Shown: positions 55,408-63,344 of the stretch, piece after piece | Layout: every line of letters begins with the position of its first letter | How positions within the stretch are numbered: the first letter of the stretch is position 1 | Assembly: GCF_008801695.1 (NCBI RefSeq) | Contig: NZ_VZPF01000002.1 | Span: forward strand, 35,559-99,558 | Length of the DNA stretch: 64,000 nt | Direction: 5' to 3' | Source of the DNA: Pantoea stewartii subsp. stewartii | GTDB taxonomy: Bacteria; Pseudomonadota; Gammaproteobacteria; Enterobacterales; Enterobacteriaceae | Notes under the pieces: model-generated | What the model saw: only the letters and a program-made list of their open reading frames with translations | Told to the model about the DNA's origin: nothing | Databases searched by the model: none | Program-made: the position numbers and the translations under genes

Positions 55408-55805
55408 CATGGCTCATAGCGAACTGGCGCACTGTGCTGGCTTTCCTGCTGGTGGTGTTGATAGCAGCGTTATTGCTGACCGCTGCCCATTACCGTGATT
55501 CAACCCTCAGAGTGGAGCAACAGCGCGATGCGGCAATCCAGCAGACAAAATCAGCCGAGGCTGTCACCAACAATGTTATCTCTGCCGTTAGACTGTTTAA
55601 CGACATTGCAGCCTCAACGCAGAGCCAGAAACAGCAGGCGAACGCCGACAGCGAAAACCGCATTGTTGTTATCCGTAAGGCGGTGGAGACAGACAAATGC
55701 GCTGCTCTGCCTGTTCCTGATACCGCTGCTCGCGAGCTGCGCACGCACAGAAACCAGATTCGTTCAGGTTCCACCAGTCCCGATCCCGGTGGAATTAACC
55801 GCTGA
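55404..55805 (+). CDS. Inner-membrane spanin Rz
   Basis: The i-spanin links inner and outer membranes and fuses them in the last step of lysis. The 133-residue product starts MTWLIANWRTVLAFLLVVLI (a membrane anchor), followed by a long periplasmic helical domain. The ATG overlaps the endolysin stop (ATGA). The Rz1 lipoprotein gene lies partly inside it in another frame. Confidence 0.85.
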   Translation: MTWLIANWRTVLAFLLVVLIAALLLTAAHYRDSTLRVEQQRDAAIQQTKSAEAVTNNVISAVRLFNDIAASTQSQKQQANADSENRIVVIRKAVETDKCAALPVPDTAARELRTHRNQIRSGSTSPDPGGINR

Positions 55806-55953
55806 TTGTCCGGTACCGGAAATTCCCGATCCACTTACGTGGGGCAGCAGCCTTGAATTAAACGAACGGCTGTTAACCGTGCTGGGAAACTGCAACAAGG
55901 ACAAGGCCAGCATCCGCAAAATCGAATTATCCCGACAAGGTAAAACTCAATGA
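55663..55953 (+). CDS. Outer-membrane spanin lipoprotein Rz1 (overlapping Rz)
   Basis: In the +1 frame relative to Rz, a 96-residue lipoprotein runs past the Rz end. It has a signal LLCLFLIPLLASC (lipobox LASC, Cys near residue 26) and then proline-rich FVQVPPVPIPVELTADCPV, the typical Rz1 composition. The start is uncertain; TTG at 55663 or 55666 are the only plausible codons in this frame. The product would pair with Rz across the periplasm. Confidence 0.75.
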   Translation: MLLSVRRWRQTNALLCLFLIPLLASCARTETRFVQVPPVPIPVELTADCPVPEIPDPLTWGSSLELNERLLTVLGNCNKDKASIRKIELSRQGKTQ

Positions 55954-56354
55954 GCACTTTTCTTGCTTATGTTATTTCATGGGGCGTGGCTGTCATTTTG
56001 GCTGCAGGGTTATATTTACCCTCAGAAGGTTTGTTAAATTTAACGGTCACTGTCTCATGGATTTTCTCGACGCTTGGCATGCTGGTGGCTTTCATAGGCA
56101 TCATTACAGCTGTTGCCTATGGTGACATTCAGAGTGATGAAAACAGAAGTAGCCTGCAAAAATTCTTAAAGAGCCTCAGCAAACCCAGGCGATTTTTTTC
56201 ACGGCTAATGGGATGGGTTCTGTTTCTGATAATGACAGGGTTACTCGGTTACGCTGGTTACACGTTCACAGCAATAGCCTATGTTCTCGCAAGTTTTATC
56301 TGTCGGGTTGCAGGTTCTATGGCTCAGGACACGGTAAAAAAATACGCTTTCTAA
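55950..56354 (+). CDS. Four-helix membrane protein in the lysis cassette, unknown
   Basis: A 134-residue hydrophobic protein with four predicted membrane helices (starting MSTFLAYVISWGVAVILAAG) and a short basic loop in the middle (LKSLSKPRRFFSR). Its ATG overlaps the Rz1 stop by 4 bp, so it is co-translated with the spanins. Not a known holin; it could be a second holin, an antiholin or a lysogenic-conversion protein. Confidence 0.65.
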   Translation: MSTFLAYVISWGVAVILAAGLYLPSEGLLNLTVTVSWIFSTLGMLVAFIGIITAVAYGDIQSDENRSSLQKFLKSLSKPRRFFSRLMGWVLFLIMTGLLGYAGYTFTAIAYVLASFICRVAGSMAQDTVKKYAF

Positions 56355-56386
56355 CCTCCCTCTGATGAACGTCAGGAATAAAACAC

Positions 56387-56644
56387 ATGTTTACCACTAC
56401 CGCACTCATTACGTGGGCGCTGATTGCGCTCGTCACTGGTTTCGCTGCTGGCTGGCTGGTGGGCCTGTTCCGTTGGAAGAACAGCCCGCAGAAGGCAGAG
56501 GCCGAATCAACAGCCATTCGTGACGGCTGGCACGATGTAGAGCAACGCTTTCAGGCTCAGATTGACGAACTGAAAAGCAAACTGGATGAGCGAGCCATGT
56601 CTCAACCACAGGGGGCGCAAAGTGAAGCGCCAAAAAAGAATTAA
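56387..56644 (+). CDS. Small membrane protein with coiled coil
   Basis: An 85-residue protein with one N-terminal membrane helix (LITWALIALVTGFAAGWLVG) followed by a charged coiled-coil region (WHDVEQRFQAQIDELKSKLD). It could be another component of the lysis or head-assembly region. No family recognised. Confidence 0.6.
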   Translation: MFTTTALITWALIALVTGFAAGWLVGLFRWKNSPQKAEAESTAIRDGWHDVEQRFQAQIDELKSKLDERAMSQPQGAQSEAPKKN

Positions 56645-56694
56645 GCTACGCCTGGTTAAGTGACTGGGCTTTACTAAAAAAAGAGGGAGTAACG

Positions 56695-56868
56695 ATGTCC
56701 GAACCACTGTATGACGGTACCACCGCGACCACTGCACAGCCGGTCACAACAGCAACCGATAAAACTGATGCCGTACTGGCAAAGGTGAAAGAATTGCTGA
56801 AAGTTGCAGGCCATGACGTCGATACTGTATTCGACGATGTGGCTTCACTGGCTAAAAAGCTGGCGTAA
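56695..56868 (+). CDS. 57-residue phage protein
   Basis: A short frame with a clear ribosome site (AGAGGGAGT) that begins MSEPLYDGTTATTAQPVTTA. A Thr-rich N terminus is followed by two amphipathic helices (KVKELLKVAGHDVDTVFDDV and ASLAKKL). It lies between the lysis genes and the terminase. No family recognised. Confidence 0.6.
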   Translation: MSEPLYDGTTATTAQPVTTATDKTDAVLAKVKELLKVAGHDVDTVFDDVASLAKKLA

Positions 56869-56931
56869 GCAATACAGGGCGTTCTTTCGAGAGCGCCCGA
56901 TATTGCTGACTTAACCTGACCGGAGTTCACT

Positions 56932-57117
56932 ATGTCTCGCCTTAAAGTTGAAATCCTTCCACCGGCCAATGCAGACGTTAACGCTGTGCTGGGCGAGATT
57001 GAGCGGAAATACGCATTCAAGCCTGCTACGCCGGAAACCATTGCAGATATGGAACGCGAAGCCGCCAGGCTGATTCGACGCCTCATTACCACTAAAGTGA
57101 CTTTCGTCAGGAGTTAG
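56932..57117 (+). CDS. 61-residue phage protein
   Basis: A basic protein (MSRLKVEILPPANADVNAVL) located 2 bp before the small terminase subunit gene. It may be part of the packaging module. No motif recognised. Confidence 0.55.
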   Translation: MSRLKVEILPPANADVNAVLGEIERKYAFKPATPETIADMEREAARLIRRLITTKVTFVRS

Positions 57118-57118
57118 T

Positions 57119-57844
57119 ATGGCAAAGCCGGACTGGGGAGACCTTCAGCATCGGTTCCTGTCCGAGCACGCCAAAAGCGGTATATCACCGAAAGACTGGT
57201 GTGAAGCGCAGGGACTGAATTATTCATCTGCGCGGCGTTATATCAAAAAGCCTGCTGCGCAAAGTTCTGCGCAAAACCAGACTGCGCAATCGGAACTGCG
57301 CAAAACTGCGCAAAAGCCCACGACATCAAATGCGGCTGATAGTCGGGCTGCGCAGAGCATGCCACCGGACGAACAAGAAAAGCATGGCTTGCTTAAACCT
57401 CAGCACGAACAGTTTGCGCAAAACATTGCGCAGGGGATGACACAGAAAGATGCAGCAATCTGCGCAGGGTTTGCACCGAGCAACGCAGAAGCCCAGGCAT
57501 CAAAACTGTTTAAGCGGCCGGATGTTCGCCAGCGTATTCGCCAGTTGAGGCAGGAGGCTGCAATGCTGGTAGCCTTTAACGCTAAAGACCTTGCCGAACT
57601 TTCCTACAAAGCGGCACAGGATGCGTTGGAGGATAAAAAATTCGGTCAGGTTGCGCCCAACATCAAGAATGCGGCGCAACTCACCGGCATTGACATGAGT
57701 ACCAGCAAAACGGAAGTAAATGTCGATCTCGCGGGCCTGAGTTACGGTAAGGTCTGCATTGTCACTCCGGCGAACTGCCCGGAGGACGTGTGGGCCGACC
57801 ACATGGAAAAGCTGCGCGAGGGAAAGGCGACAGCCCAACAATAA
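57119..57844 (+). CDS. Terminase small subunit
   Basis: A 241-residue DNA-recognition subunit of the packaging motor. The N-terminal helix-turn-helix region ([20 protein letters not shown]) and the central conserved [24 protein letters not shown] match small terminase proteins. Between them lies a Gln/Ala-rich linker. The gene itself contains nine TGCGCA palindromes. The ATG at 57119 is immediately after the previous gene. Confidence 0.86.
   Translation: MAKPDWGDLQHRFLSEHAKSGISPKDWCEAQGLNYSSARRYIKKPAAQSSAQNQTAQSELRKTAQKPTTSNAADSRAAQSMPPDEQEKHGLLKPQHEQFAQNIAQGMTQKDAAICAGFAPSNAEAQASKLFKRPDVRQRIRQLRQEAAMLVAFNAKDLAELSYKAAQDALEDKKFGQVAPNIKNAAQLTGIDMSTSKTEVNVDLAGLSYGKVCIVTPANCPEDVWADHMEKLREGKATAQQ
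57256..57466 (+). repeat. Array of nine TGCGCA palindromes inside the small terminase gene
   Basis: TGCGCA occurs at 57256, 57268, 57283, 57297, 57307, 57349, 57415, 57427 and 57461, mostly as CTGCGCAAA. Chance would give about 0.05 copies in 211 bp. The copies fall in all three codon frames (T-GCG-CA, TG-CGC-A at 57297, TGC-GCA at 57461), so the pattern is not only a coding repeat. A recognition array for the terminase (pac or cos) is the simplest reading. Confidence 0.7.
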
Positions 57845-59151
57845 TCAACGGCGTGCTGTACTCATTCAGCAGCGACTGGGTACCTGGCATACTGTACGAT
57901 CAGGCGGTCGGGGCTGTTCGCTGGCGCTGGATGTACGGTGGTCGTGGCGGCGGTAAATCCGTTGAGATAGCCCGCGCCCTGGTATTGTTGGGCACGCTGG
58001 AAACCATGATTATCCTGTGCGCACGTGAGTTTCAGAACTCAATCGACGCCTCGGTACTGGCGCTGCTCGAGTCTGAAATCATCAATCTCGGGCTGAGCCA
58101 CTTTTATAAGGTCAAAAATAACGAGATTGAAGGCCGGAATGGCACCCGTTTCACCTTCAAGGGGCTTCGCAACAATATCAACAGCATCAAGTCGATGCAC
58201 GGTATACGCATCTGCTGGGTGGAAGAAGCCCAGACCGTTTCGCAGGATTCATGGGATATTCTGACGCCTACCGTTCGCGCGAATAAGTCAGAAGTGTGGG
58301 TGTCCTTCAACCCCCGCGAGGAGCAGGATCCGACTTACCGCATGATGAAGCGGCATGAAGAAGATCCCCCGGACGGCGGCGCAATGATTCGCCGCGTCAA
58401 CTACGATGAGAACGCCTTCTTTCCTGACGTGCTCAGGCAGGAAATGGAATACTGCAAGCGCATCGATTATGAGGCTTACGAGCACATCTGGCTCGGGATG
58501 CCCAGGACGATCAGCGAGGCAGTTATCTTTTCCGGCAAGTACCGCATCGAAGCATTTCCCGATGACCTCTGGAAACAGGCTGACCGACTGTTCTTCGGCG
58601 CTGACTTTGGCTTCGCCAACGACCCCAGCACGCTTATCCGCTGCTTTATCATCGGCACCCGGCTTTATATTGAATATGAGGCTTACGGTATCGGCGTTGA
58701 ACTGGATGACCTCTGGAAGATGTACGCAGGAAAGGAAGGTGCGACCGCCGAACAGCTTGCCCGGTGGAAAGTTGCCGACGATAAGCTGTATCCCGGCGTT
58801 CCCGATGCCAGACGCTGGCCCATTCACGGCGATAACAGCCGGCCTGAAACCATCAGCTATCTGGCGCGTCAGGGATTCAGCATCAGCGCCGCCAGCAAAT
58901 GGCCCGGCAGCGTTGAGGATGGCATTACCTATCTGAAAGGATTTGAAGAAATCATTATCCATGAGCGCTGCAAGCACATGGCCGATGAAGCGCGGCTCTA
59001 TTCGTACAAGGTTGACCGCATGACAGGCGAAGTGCTTCCCGTAGTGGCTGACAAGCACAACCACTGCTGGGATGCGGTGCGCTACTCACTTGATGGTTAC
59101 ATAACCAGCGGCGACAGCCTGGGTACGTGGATGCGGCTGGGCAGGCAGTAA
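57790..59151 (+). CDS. Terminase large subunit
   Basis: A 453-residue ATPase and nuclease of the PBSX-type terminase family. Motifs are YGGRGGGKS (Walker A), ICWVEEAQ (Walker B with Glu), the coupling motif and [10 protein letters not shown], then a RuvC-like nuclease with [22 protein letters not shown] and [12 protein letters not shown]. The open frame begins with GTG at 57790, overlapping the small subunit; GTG at 57853 is an alternative start. Confidence 0.9.
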   Translation: MGRPHGKAARGKGDSPTIINGVLYSFSSDWVPGILYDQAVGAVRWRWMYGGRGGGKSVEIARALVLLGTLETMIILCAREFQNSIDASVLALLESEIINLGLSHFYKVKNNEIEGRNGTRFTFKGLRNNINSIKSMHGIRICWVEEAQTVSQDSWDILTPTVRANKSEVWVSFNPREEQDPTYRMMKRHEEDPPDGGAMIRRVNYDENAFFPDVLRQEMEYCKRIDYEAYEHIWLGMPRTISEAVIFSGKYRIEAFPDDLWKQADRLFFGADFGFANDPSTLIRCFIIGTRLYIEYEAYGIGVELDDLWKMYAGKEGATAEQLARWKVADDKLYPGVPDARRWPIHGDNSRPETISYLARQGFSISAASKWPGSVEDGITYLKGFEEIIIHERCKHMADEARLYSYKVDRMTGEVLPVVADKHNHCWDAVRYSLDGYITSGDSLGTWMRLGRQ

Positions 59152-59368
59152 ACAGCGTAAAACAGCCTTTTCATCACGTTTCAGGTCTATGCATTTCCGG
59201 GCCTGTTTTATGCAATGTTTATGCAGTCCGGTTACAGCAATCAGCATCAGATAACGTTTTAAAACAACCCGTCCGCACCGGTTAGCCGGCGAGTGCTCAC
59301 GGCTAAGGGCGGATAACATCTATTATGTTAAATAGCCGATATTTCACGACATTTTACTGAGGCAGGAT

Positions 59369-60838
59369 ATGGCAAGAGGACGCAGTAAAACCCAGCCTGC
59401 CGCCGTGCAGACCGCTGACAGTTACGATAACTTCATGGCCCGCGTGGGGATGCAGCAGCCCAATCAGCATGCTGCGTCCACTTACCGCGCCAACTTCACC
59501 AGTCGCAACCGCATGCAGATTGAATGGGCCTACCGCTCATCGTCTATCATCGGCTCGGCGGTGGACGCTATCGCCGATGACATGACCCGTAAGGGGTTGC
59601 GTATCACGTCTGAAATTGAGCCTAAAGCCCGCGGCGTTCTGGAATCGCTGTTTGACGATCTGGAAATCTGGGACAGGCTCAACGACATCATCAAGTGGTC
59701 GCGTCTGTATGGCGGCGCGGTGGGCTTCATCATGATCGAGGGGCAGGCACCATTCACGCCATTGCGGCTTGAAACCATCGGGAAGGGTAAGTTCAAAGGA
59801 ATACTGCCACTTGACCGCTGGATGATTAACCCGAACCTTCAGTTGCGAATCAAAGACATGGGGCCGCACCTGGGTAAGCCGGAATTTTATGATGTGGTTG
59901 CCACAGCATCCGGTATCCCGGCATGGAAAATTCATCACAGCCGCCTGATCCGTTTCGACGGCGTGACACTGCCTTACCAGCAGGCCCAGACTGAGAACGA
60001 ATGGGGCATGTCCATTGTAGAGCGCATCTGGGACAGGCTGACGGCGTTTGACAGCGCCTCTATGGGGGCTGCTCAGCTTGTCTATAAGGCGCACCTGCGC
60101 ACCATGAAAATCAAGAAACTCCGTGAGCTTATCGCGATGGGCGGCCCCGCTCTGGACGCTCTGATGAAAAACATGGACATGATACGCCTGTTTCAGAGCA
60201 ATGAAGGGCTCACGCTGATGGACGGCGAAGACGAGTTTGATACCCATCAGTACTCGTTTGCGGGCCTCGATGACATTATCAGCAAGTTCGCCGAACAGAT
60301 AAGCGGCGCTGTCGGTATTCCGCTGGTGCGCCTGTTTGGTCAGTCGCCTAAAGGTTTCTCAACCGGTGACGCTGACCTTGCCAACTATTACGACACCATC
60401 AGCACCCAGCAGGAGCGCCGGTTGCGACAGCCGCTGCGTAAGCTGTTCGACGTCATGTACCGTTCAGAGCTGGGCAGTGCGCTCCCTGACGATTTCACAT
60501 TTGAGTTTAACCCGCTCTGGCAGATGTCGGACGTTGACCGTTCTACGGTTGCCACCAACACCGTTAACGCCATCGTGGCTGCCGTGGATGCGGGGCTGAT
60601 GACGGTTAAGGCGGGCATGACGGACCTGCGTGAAAACGCAGACGTCACGGGCGTGGGTGCATCCATCACCGACGAGGATATCGAGAATGCGGAAGACGAA
60701 GCGCCGCCAGCGTACAGCGAACGGACTGACGACCCGGAGCCTGCCGAAGCAGGCGGAGACCCGGTACCGGACCAGCCTACGCAGGATAGCCGATTTAGAT
60801 TATCTGTGAATATCGGTAAGTCAGGTAAATTTCGATAA
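59369..60838 (+). CDS. Phage portal protein (DUF1073 family)
   Basis: A 489-residue portal-type protein of the DUF1073 family: SRNRMQIEWAYRSSSIIGSA, AVGFIMIEGQ, QSPKGFSTGDADLANYYDTI and a central wing-stem-crown arrangement. Portal rings form the vertex for DNA packaging. The acidic C-terminal tail (TDEDIENAEDEAPPAYSERT) ends at NIGKSGKFR and a stop. The last residues after about 60790 look unlike the family, so the gene may be cut short by the element that begins next. A 217-bp gap separates it from terL. Confidence 0.85.
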   Translation: MARGRSKTQPAAVQTADSYDNFMARVGMQQPNQHAASTYRANFTSRNRMQIEWAYRSSSIIGSAVDAIADDMTRKGLRITSEIEPKARGVLESLFDDLEIWDRLNDIIKWSRLYGGAVGFIMIEGQAPFTPLRLETIGKGKFKGILPLDRWMINPNLQLRIKDMGPHLGKPEFYDVVATASGIPAWKIHHSRLIRFDGVTLPYQQAQTENEWGMSIVERIWDRLTAFDSASMGAAQLVYKAHLRTMKIKKLRELIAMGGPALDALMKNMDMIRLFQSNEGLTLMDGEDEFDTHQYSFAGLDDIISKFAEQISGAVGIPLVRLFGQSPKGFSTGDADLANYYDTISTQQERRLRQPLRKLFDVMYRSELGSALPDDFTFEFNPLWQMSDVDRSTVATNTVNAIVAAVDAGLMTVKAGMTDLRENADVTGVGASITDEDIENAEDEAPPAYSERTDDPEPAEAGGDPVPDQPTQDSRFRLSVNIGKSGKFR

Positions 60839-60953
60839 ATGGCTGATTTAACGGTAACACATGAAGTTTTTAGATATTGGTTAAGACTGTCTATGCGCGA
60901 TTAAATCCGTTTATTTATGGACTACGCGAAGGACTATGCTGAGGTTAATCCAC

Positions 60954-62198
60954 ATGCCGAAAAAAACACGTCCACTAACTAACGTAGAAGTTAAATCAGC
61001 AAAAAGTGGAACGGCTGATTATGCGCTCTATGATGGCGACGGCCTGCTGATCTGCATTAAAAGTACCGGCTCTAAAATATGGCGCGTTCGCTATAGCCAT
61101 CCCAGAACCGGAAAGCGCCAGACGCTTACGGTCGGCAATTTTCCCTATGTGAGCCTGATTGAGGCCAGAAAGGCCAGAGAGTCAGCACGCGAACTGCTCA
61201 GAAACGGAATAGATCCACAGGAAGAAAAAAGAAGGATTTTGCGTGAGCGTCAGGATTATAACGGTAACACTTTACGTCTGGTGGCCGAGCAGTGGTTCAG
61301 GCTTAAAAAAGATATGAACCGTAGTGATTCACTTTTGAAGCAAATCGAGAGAAGCATTAATTTTCTCAACATAAGCCTGGGCGATATACCTGTAGGAGAC
61401 ATCACGCCGCGCATGGCGCTGTCAGCCCTATCGGCGCAGATTGATAAAGGGCTGATTTCATCTGCCAGAGTCAATGCACAGCGTCTTAATGAAATAATGA
61501 ATTACGCCATGAACACAGGTTTAATTTCAGCTAACCAACTCAGCAAAATTGGCAATGCAATTCCTGAAGCCAAAAAAAACAACCTTGCCACAATCAGGCC
61601 GGAAGAATTTCCATCATTATTATCAGCTATAGAATCGCTTGATTCTGATGAATTTTATAAAATGATTGTTCATTGGCAATTCCTAACCATGACAAGGCCA
61701 ATCGAGGGGGTTAGGGCAGAGTGGTCAGAAATTGACTTTGTGGAAAACACTTGGACTATTCCGGCGCACAAAATGAAAAAGAAGAGAGTTCATGTAGTGC
61801 CGCTTTCTACGCAGGCATTGGATATACTTTCGAAATTGAGACCGGTGACGGGTAATAAAAAATACGTATTCAATTCCTTTATAAAATCATCGCAGCCTGT
61901 TTTTAAAGGCATGGTTAATGAGTTGATAGTAAGAACCGAGTTCAAGGGAAAACTTACCTCGCATGGACTTCGCTCTGTAGCCAGCGTTGCTCTTAACGAG
62001 GAGGGTTTCAATCCAGACGTGATAGAAGCCGCTTTAGCTCACGTAGGCTCAGATGCGGTGAGGAACGCTTATAACCGCACTACTTATCTGGAGCAAAGAA
62101 GAAAAATGATGCAGTGGCTTGGTGATTTCTTCGATAAAGCGCAGCGCGGTGAGAGAGTAGACAATGACGGCACAAGAGGGCTTAAGCTGGTAGTGTGA
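60954..62198 (+). CDS. P4-type tyrosine integrase
   Basis: A 414-residue integrase with the DUF4102 arm-binding domain (PLTNVEVKSAKSGTADYALY, GSKIWRVRYSHPRTGKRQTL), the SAM-like core-binding domain and a catalytic domain. Visible catalytic residues are Arg in TMTRPIEGVRAEW, HGLRSVASVA (His and Arg) and YNRTTYLEQRR (Tyr). The ATG at 60954 is chosen over an in-frame codon at 60936. It is unlike the 40537 integrase in its N-terminal type, so it belongs to another element. Confidence 0.92.
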   Translation: MPKKTRPLTNVEVKSAKSGTADYALYDGDGLLICIKSTGSKIWRVRYSHPRTGKRQTLTVGNFPYVSLIEARKARESARELLRNGIDPQEEKRRILRERQDYNGNTLRLVAEQWFRLKKDMNRSDSLLKQIERSINFLNISLGDIPVGDITPRMALSALSAQIDKGLISSARVNAQRLNEIMNYAMNTGLISANQLSKIGNAIPEAKKNNLATIRPEEFPSLLSAIESLDSDEFYKMIVHWQFLTMTRPIEGVRAEWSEIDFVENTWTIPAHKMKKKRVHVVPLSTQALDILSKLRPVTGNKKYVFNSFIKSSQPVFKGMVNELIVRTEFKGKLTSHGLRSVASVALNEEGFNPDVIEAALAHVGSDAVRNAYNRTTYLEQRRKMMQWLGDFFDKAQRGERVDNDGTRGLKLVV

Positions 62199-62215
62199 AA
62201 TTAAAAACTCAAATC

Positions 62216-62247
62216 AGGCTGGCAGTTATTCTGCTGGCCTTTTTTTA
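62216..62247 (+). terminator. Terminator of the satellite integrase
   Basis: AGGCTGGCAG (62216-62225) and CTGCTGGCCT (62231-62240) pair fully with two G-U pairs, followed by six T. It lies 17 bp after the integrase stop. Confidence 0.75.
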
Positions 62248-62376
62248 TATTTAAAACGAGATAAACAATATTAACCGGGCGTGATGTGGTAAAATTACTT
62301 TCCTGTTTTATCAGTGTTATTAAGCACAAGCGTTACGTTCTCCTGACTAAAGCAAACTTTTAATTGAGGTTTAAAG

Positions 62377-62595
62377 ATGTCTTATCTGGAACGTGAAATT
62401 ATTACTGCAAAAGAAATTATGCAAAAACTCCGCTTTAATGCGCGAAGCTCTTTTGATGAATTCTGCTCAGATGAAAGCGTTAATTTCCCAAAGGCCATTC
62501 GGATTGGAATTCGCCGCAAGGGCTGGTTCGTGGATGAAGTCGAAAGCTGGCTTAAAAACCGCGATAAGGAGCGTAACGAAAAAGGAAGCGAGTGA
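62377..62595 (+). CDS. AlpA-type excisionase/regulator
   Basis: A 72-residue protein (MSYLEREIITAKEIMQKLRF) of the AlpA winged-helix family, with RIGIRRKGWFVDEVESWL. AlpA-like proteins activate int expression or promote excision in P4-like elements. It sits just downstream of the integrase and overlaps the next gene. Confidence 0.8.
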   Translation: MSYLEREIITAKEIMQKLRFNARSSFDEFCSDESVNFPKAIRIGIRRKGWFVDEVESWLKNRDKERNEKGSE

Positions 62596-63344
62596 TGGAA
62601 AAGAAAAACCGCCCCGAAATGCAGGCGGCTAATCAGTACCGTGAGAAGCCTGATTTTAAGCCAGCCAGTGTGAAAACTCCAGTTATTGCCGCCAACTTCA
62701 ATCCCGGCGTCTGTTGGGGCTATCCGACAATTAGCCGCCTGACCTACGAAAATTTCGTAGGTGAAGAATCAACCTACACGAAAAGTGCAGGTCAGCCCTT
62801 TGGATCGATCCCTTGCTGGCTGGCAGAGGCTAAAAACTTTTCCTTGCCTTATTCTGAAAATGCCTGCTATCTTCTTCCTGTCTCGGCAAAATCCGTGACC
62901 GGGCGTGAGAACCCGTGTATGTTACTGGCGACACCAGACGCCATTTTTAATCGCGTCTTTTTTTGTGTCGACGCCACAGCGCATCCATTCACAGCGGCCA
63001 TGATCCGCACCGTGTCAATGGTGGCGCTGGTGGGGCAGCCTTCGGGCTGGCCGGTTTCCAGTAACGCCGGTATTCTCACCCCCGCCAGCGTCACCGCCCC
63101 TTATGAGCGTGAGAACTCAGGCGGTGACAGTTTTAGACTGTTACTGGAGTTCATCGCCATGATGACGATCCCTGTCCAAAATCACCCTAATTTCCGTTTT
63201 CGCTTCCTGGCTCTCTGTGCCACCGGCAGCGCCATTGTTCACATCGTCGCCCCGTCAGAGCGTGCAGCGCGTGAAATGTCGCCTGCTGGCTTCGTGATGG
63301 TCTTTGCCGGACGCCTGCCTGTTCAGGAGGTGCGCCATGCTTAA
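62595..63344 (+). CDS. Ash/Icd-like phage protein, possible cell-division or host-takeover factor
   Basis: A 249-residue protein from the ATG at 62595 (MEKKNRPEMQAANQYREKPD), overlapping the AlpA stop. Segments PTISRLTYENFVGEESTYTK and FFCVDATAHPFTAAMIRTVS followed by VALVGQPSGWPVSS are typical of the Ash protein family and of proteins annotated host cell division inhibitor Icd-like in P4-type prophages. The C terminus (AAREMSPAGFVMVFAGRLP) matches the Icd-like end. Assignment from memory of the family. Confidence 0.7.
   Translation: MEKKNRPEMQAANQYREKPDFKPASVKTPVIAANFNPGVCWGYPTISRLTYENFVGEESTYTKSAGQPFGSIPCWLAEAKNFSLPYSENACYLLPVSAKSVTGRENPCMLLATPDAIFNRVFFCVDATAHPFTAAMIRTVSMVALVGQPSGWPVSSNAGILTPASVTAPYERENSGGDSFRLLLEFIAMMTIPVQNHPNFRFRFLALCATGSAIVHIVAPSERAAREMSPAGFVMVFAGRLPVQEVRHA

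Larger units (their letters stand above)
40500..60838. mobile_element. Lambdoid prophage, left part (integrase to portal)
   Basis: The element begins at the rutR junction and runs through int, xis, a leftward early operon, cI-type repressor, cro, replication genes, Q antiterminator, lysis cassette, terminase and portal in the lambdoid order. Morphogenesis genes after the portal are absent here, because a second integrase begins at 60954. No right attachment site is visible in the window, so the true end is unknown. The early and late transcription units seem open-reading, suggesting a once-functional phage. Confidence 0.9.

Noticed and set aside
58288..59064. 258-codon minus-strand frame inside the terminase large subunit gene
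   Set aside because: A shadow of terL, which has clear ATPase and nuclease motifs.
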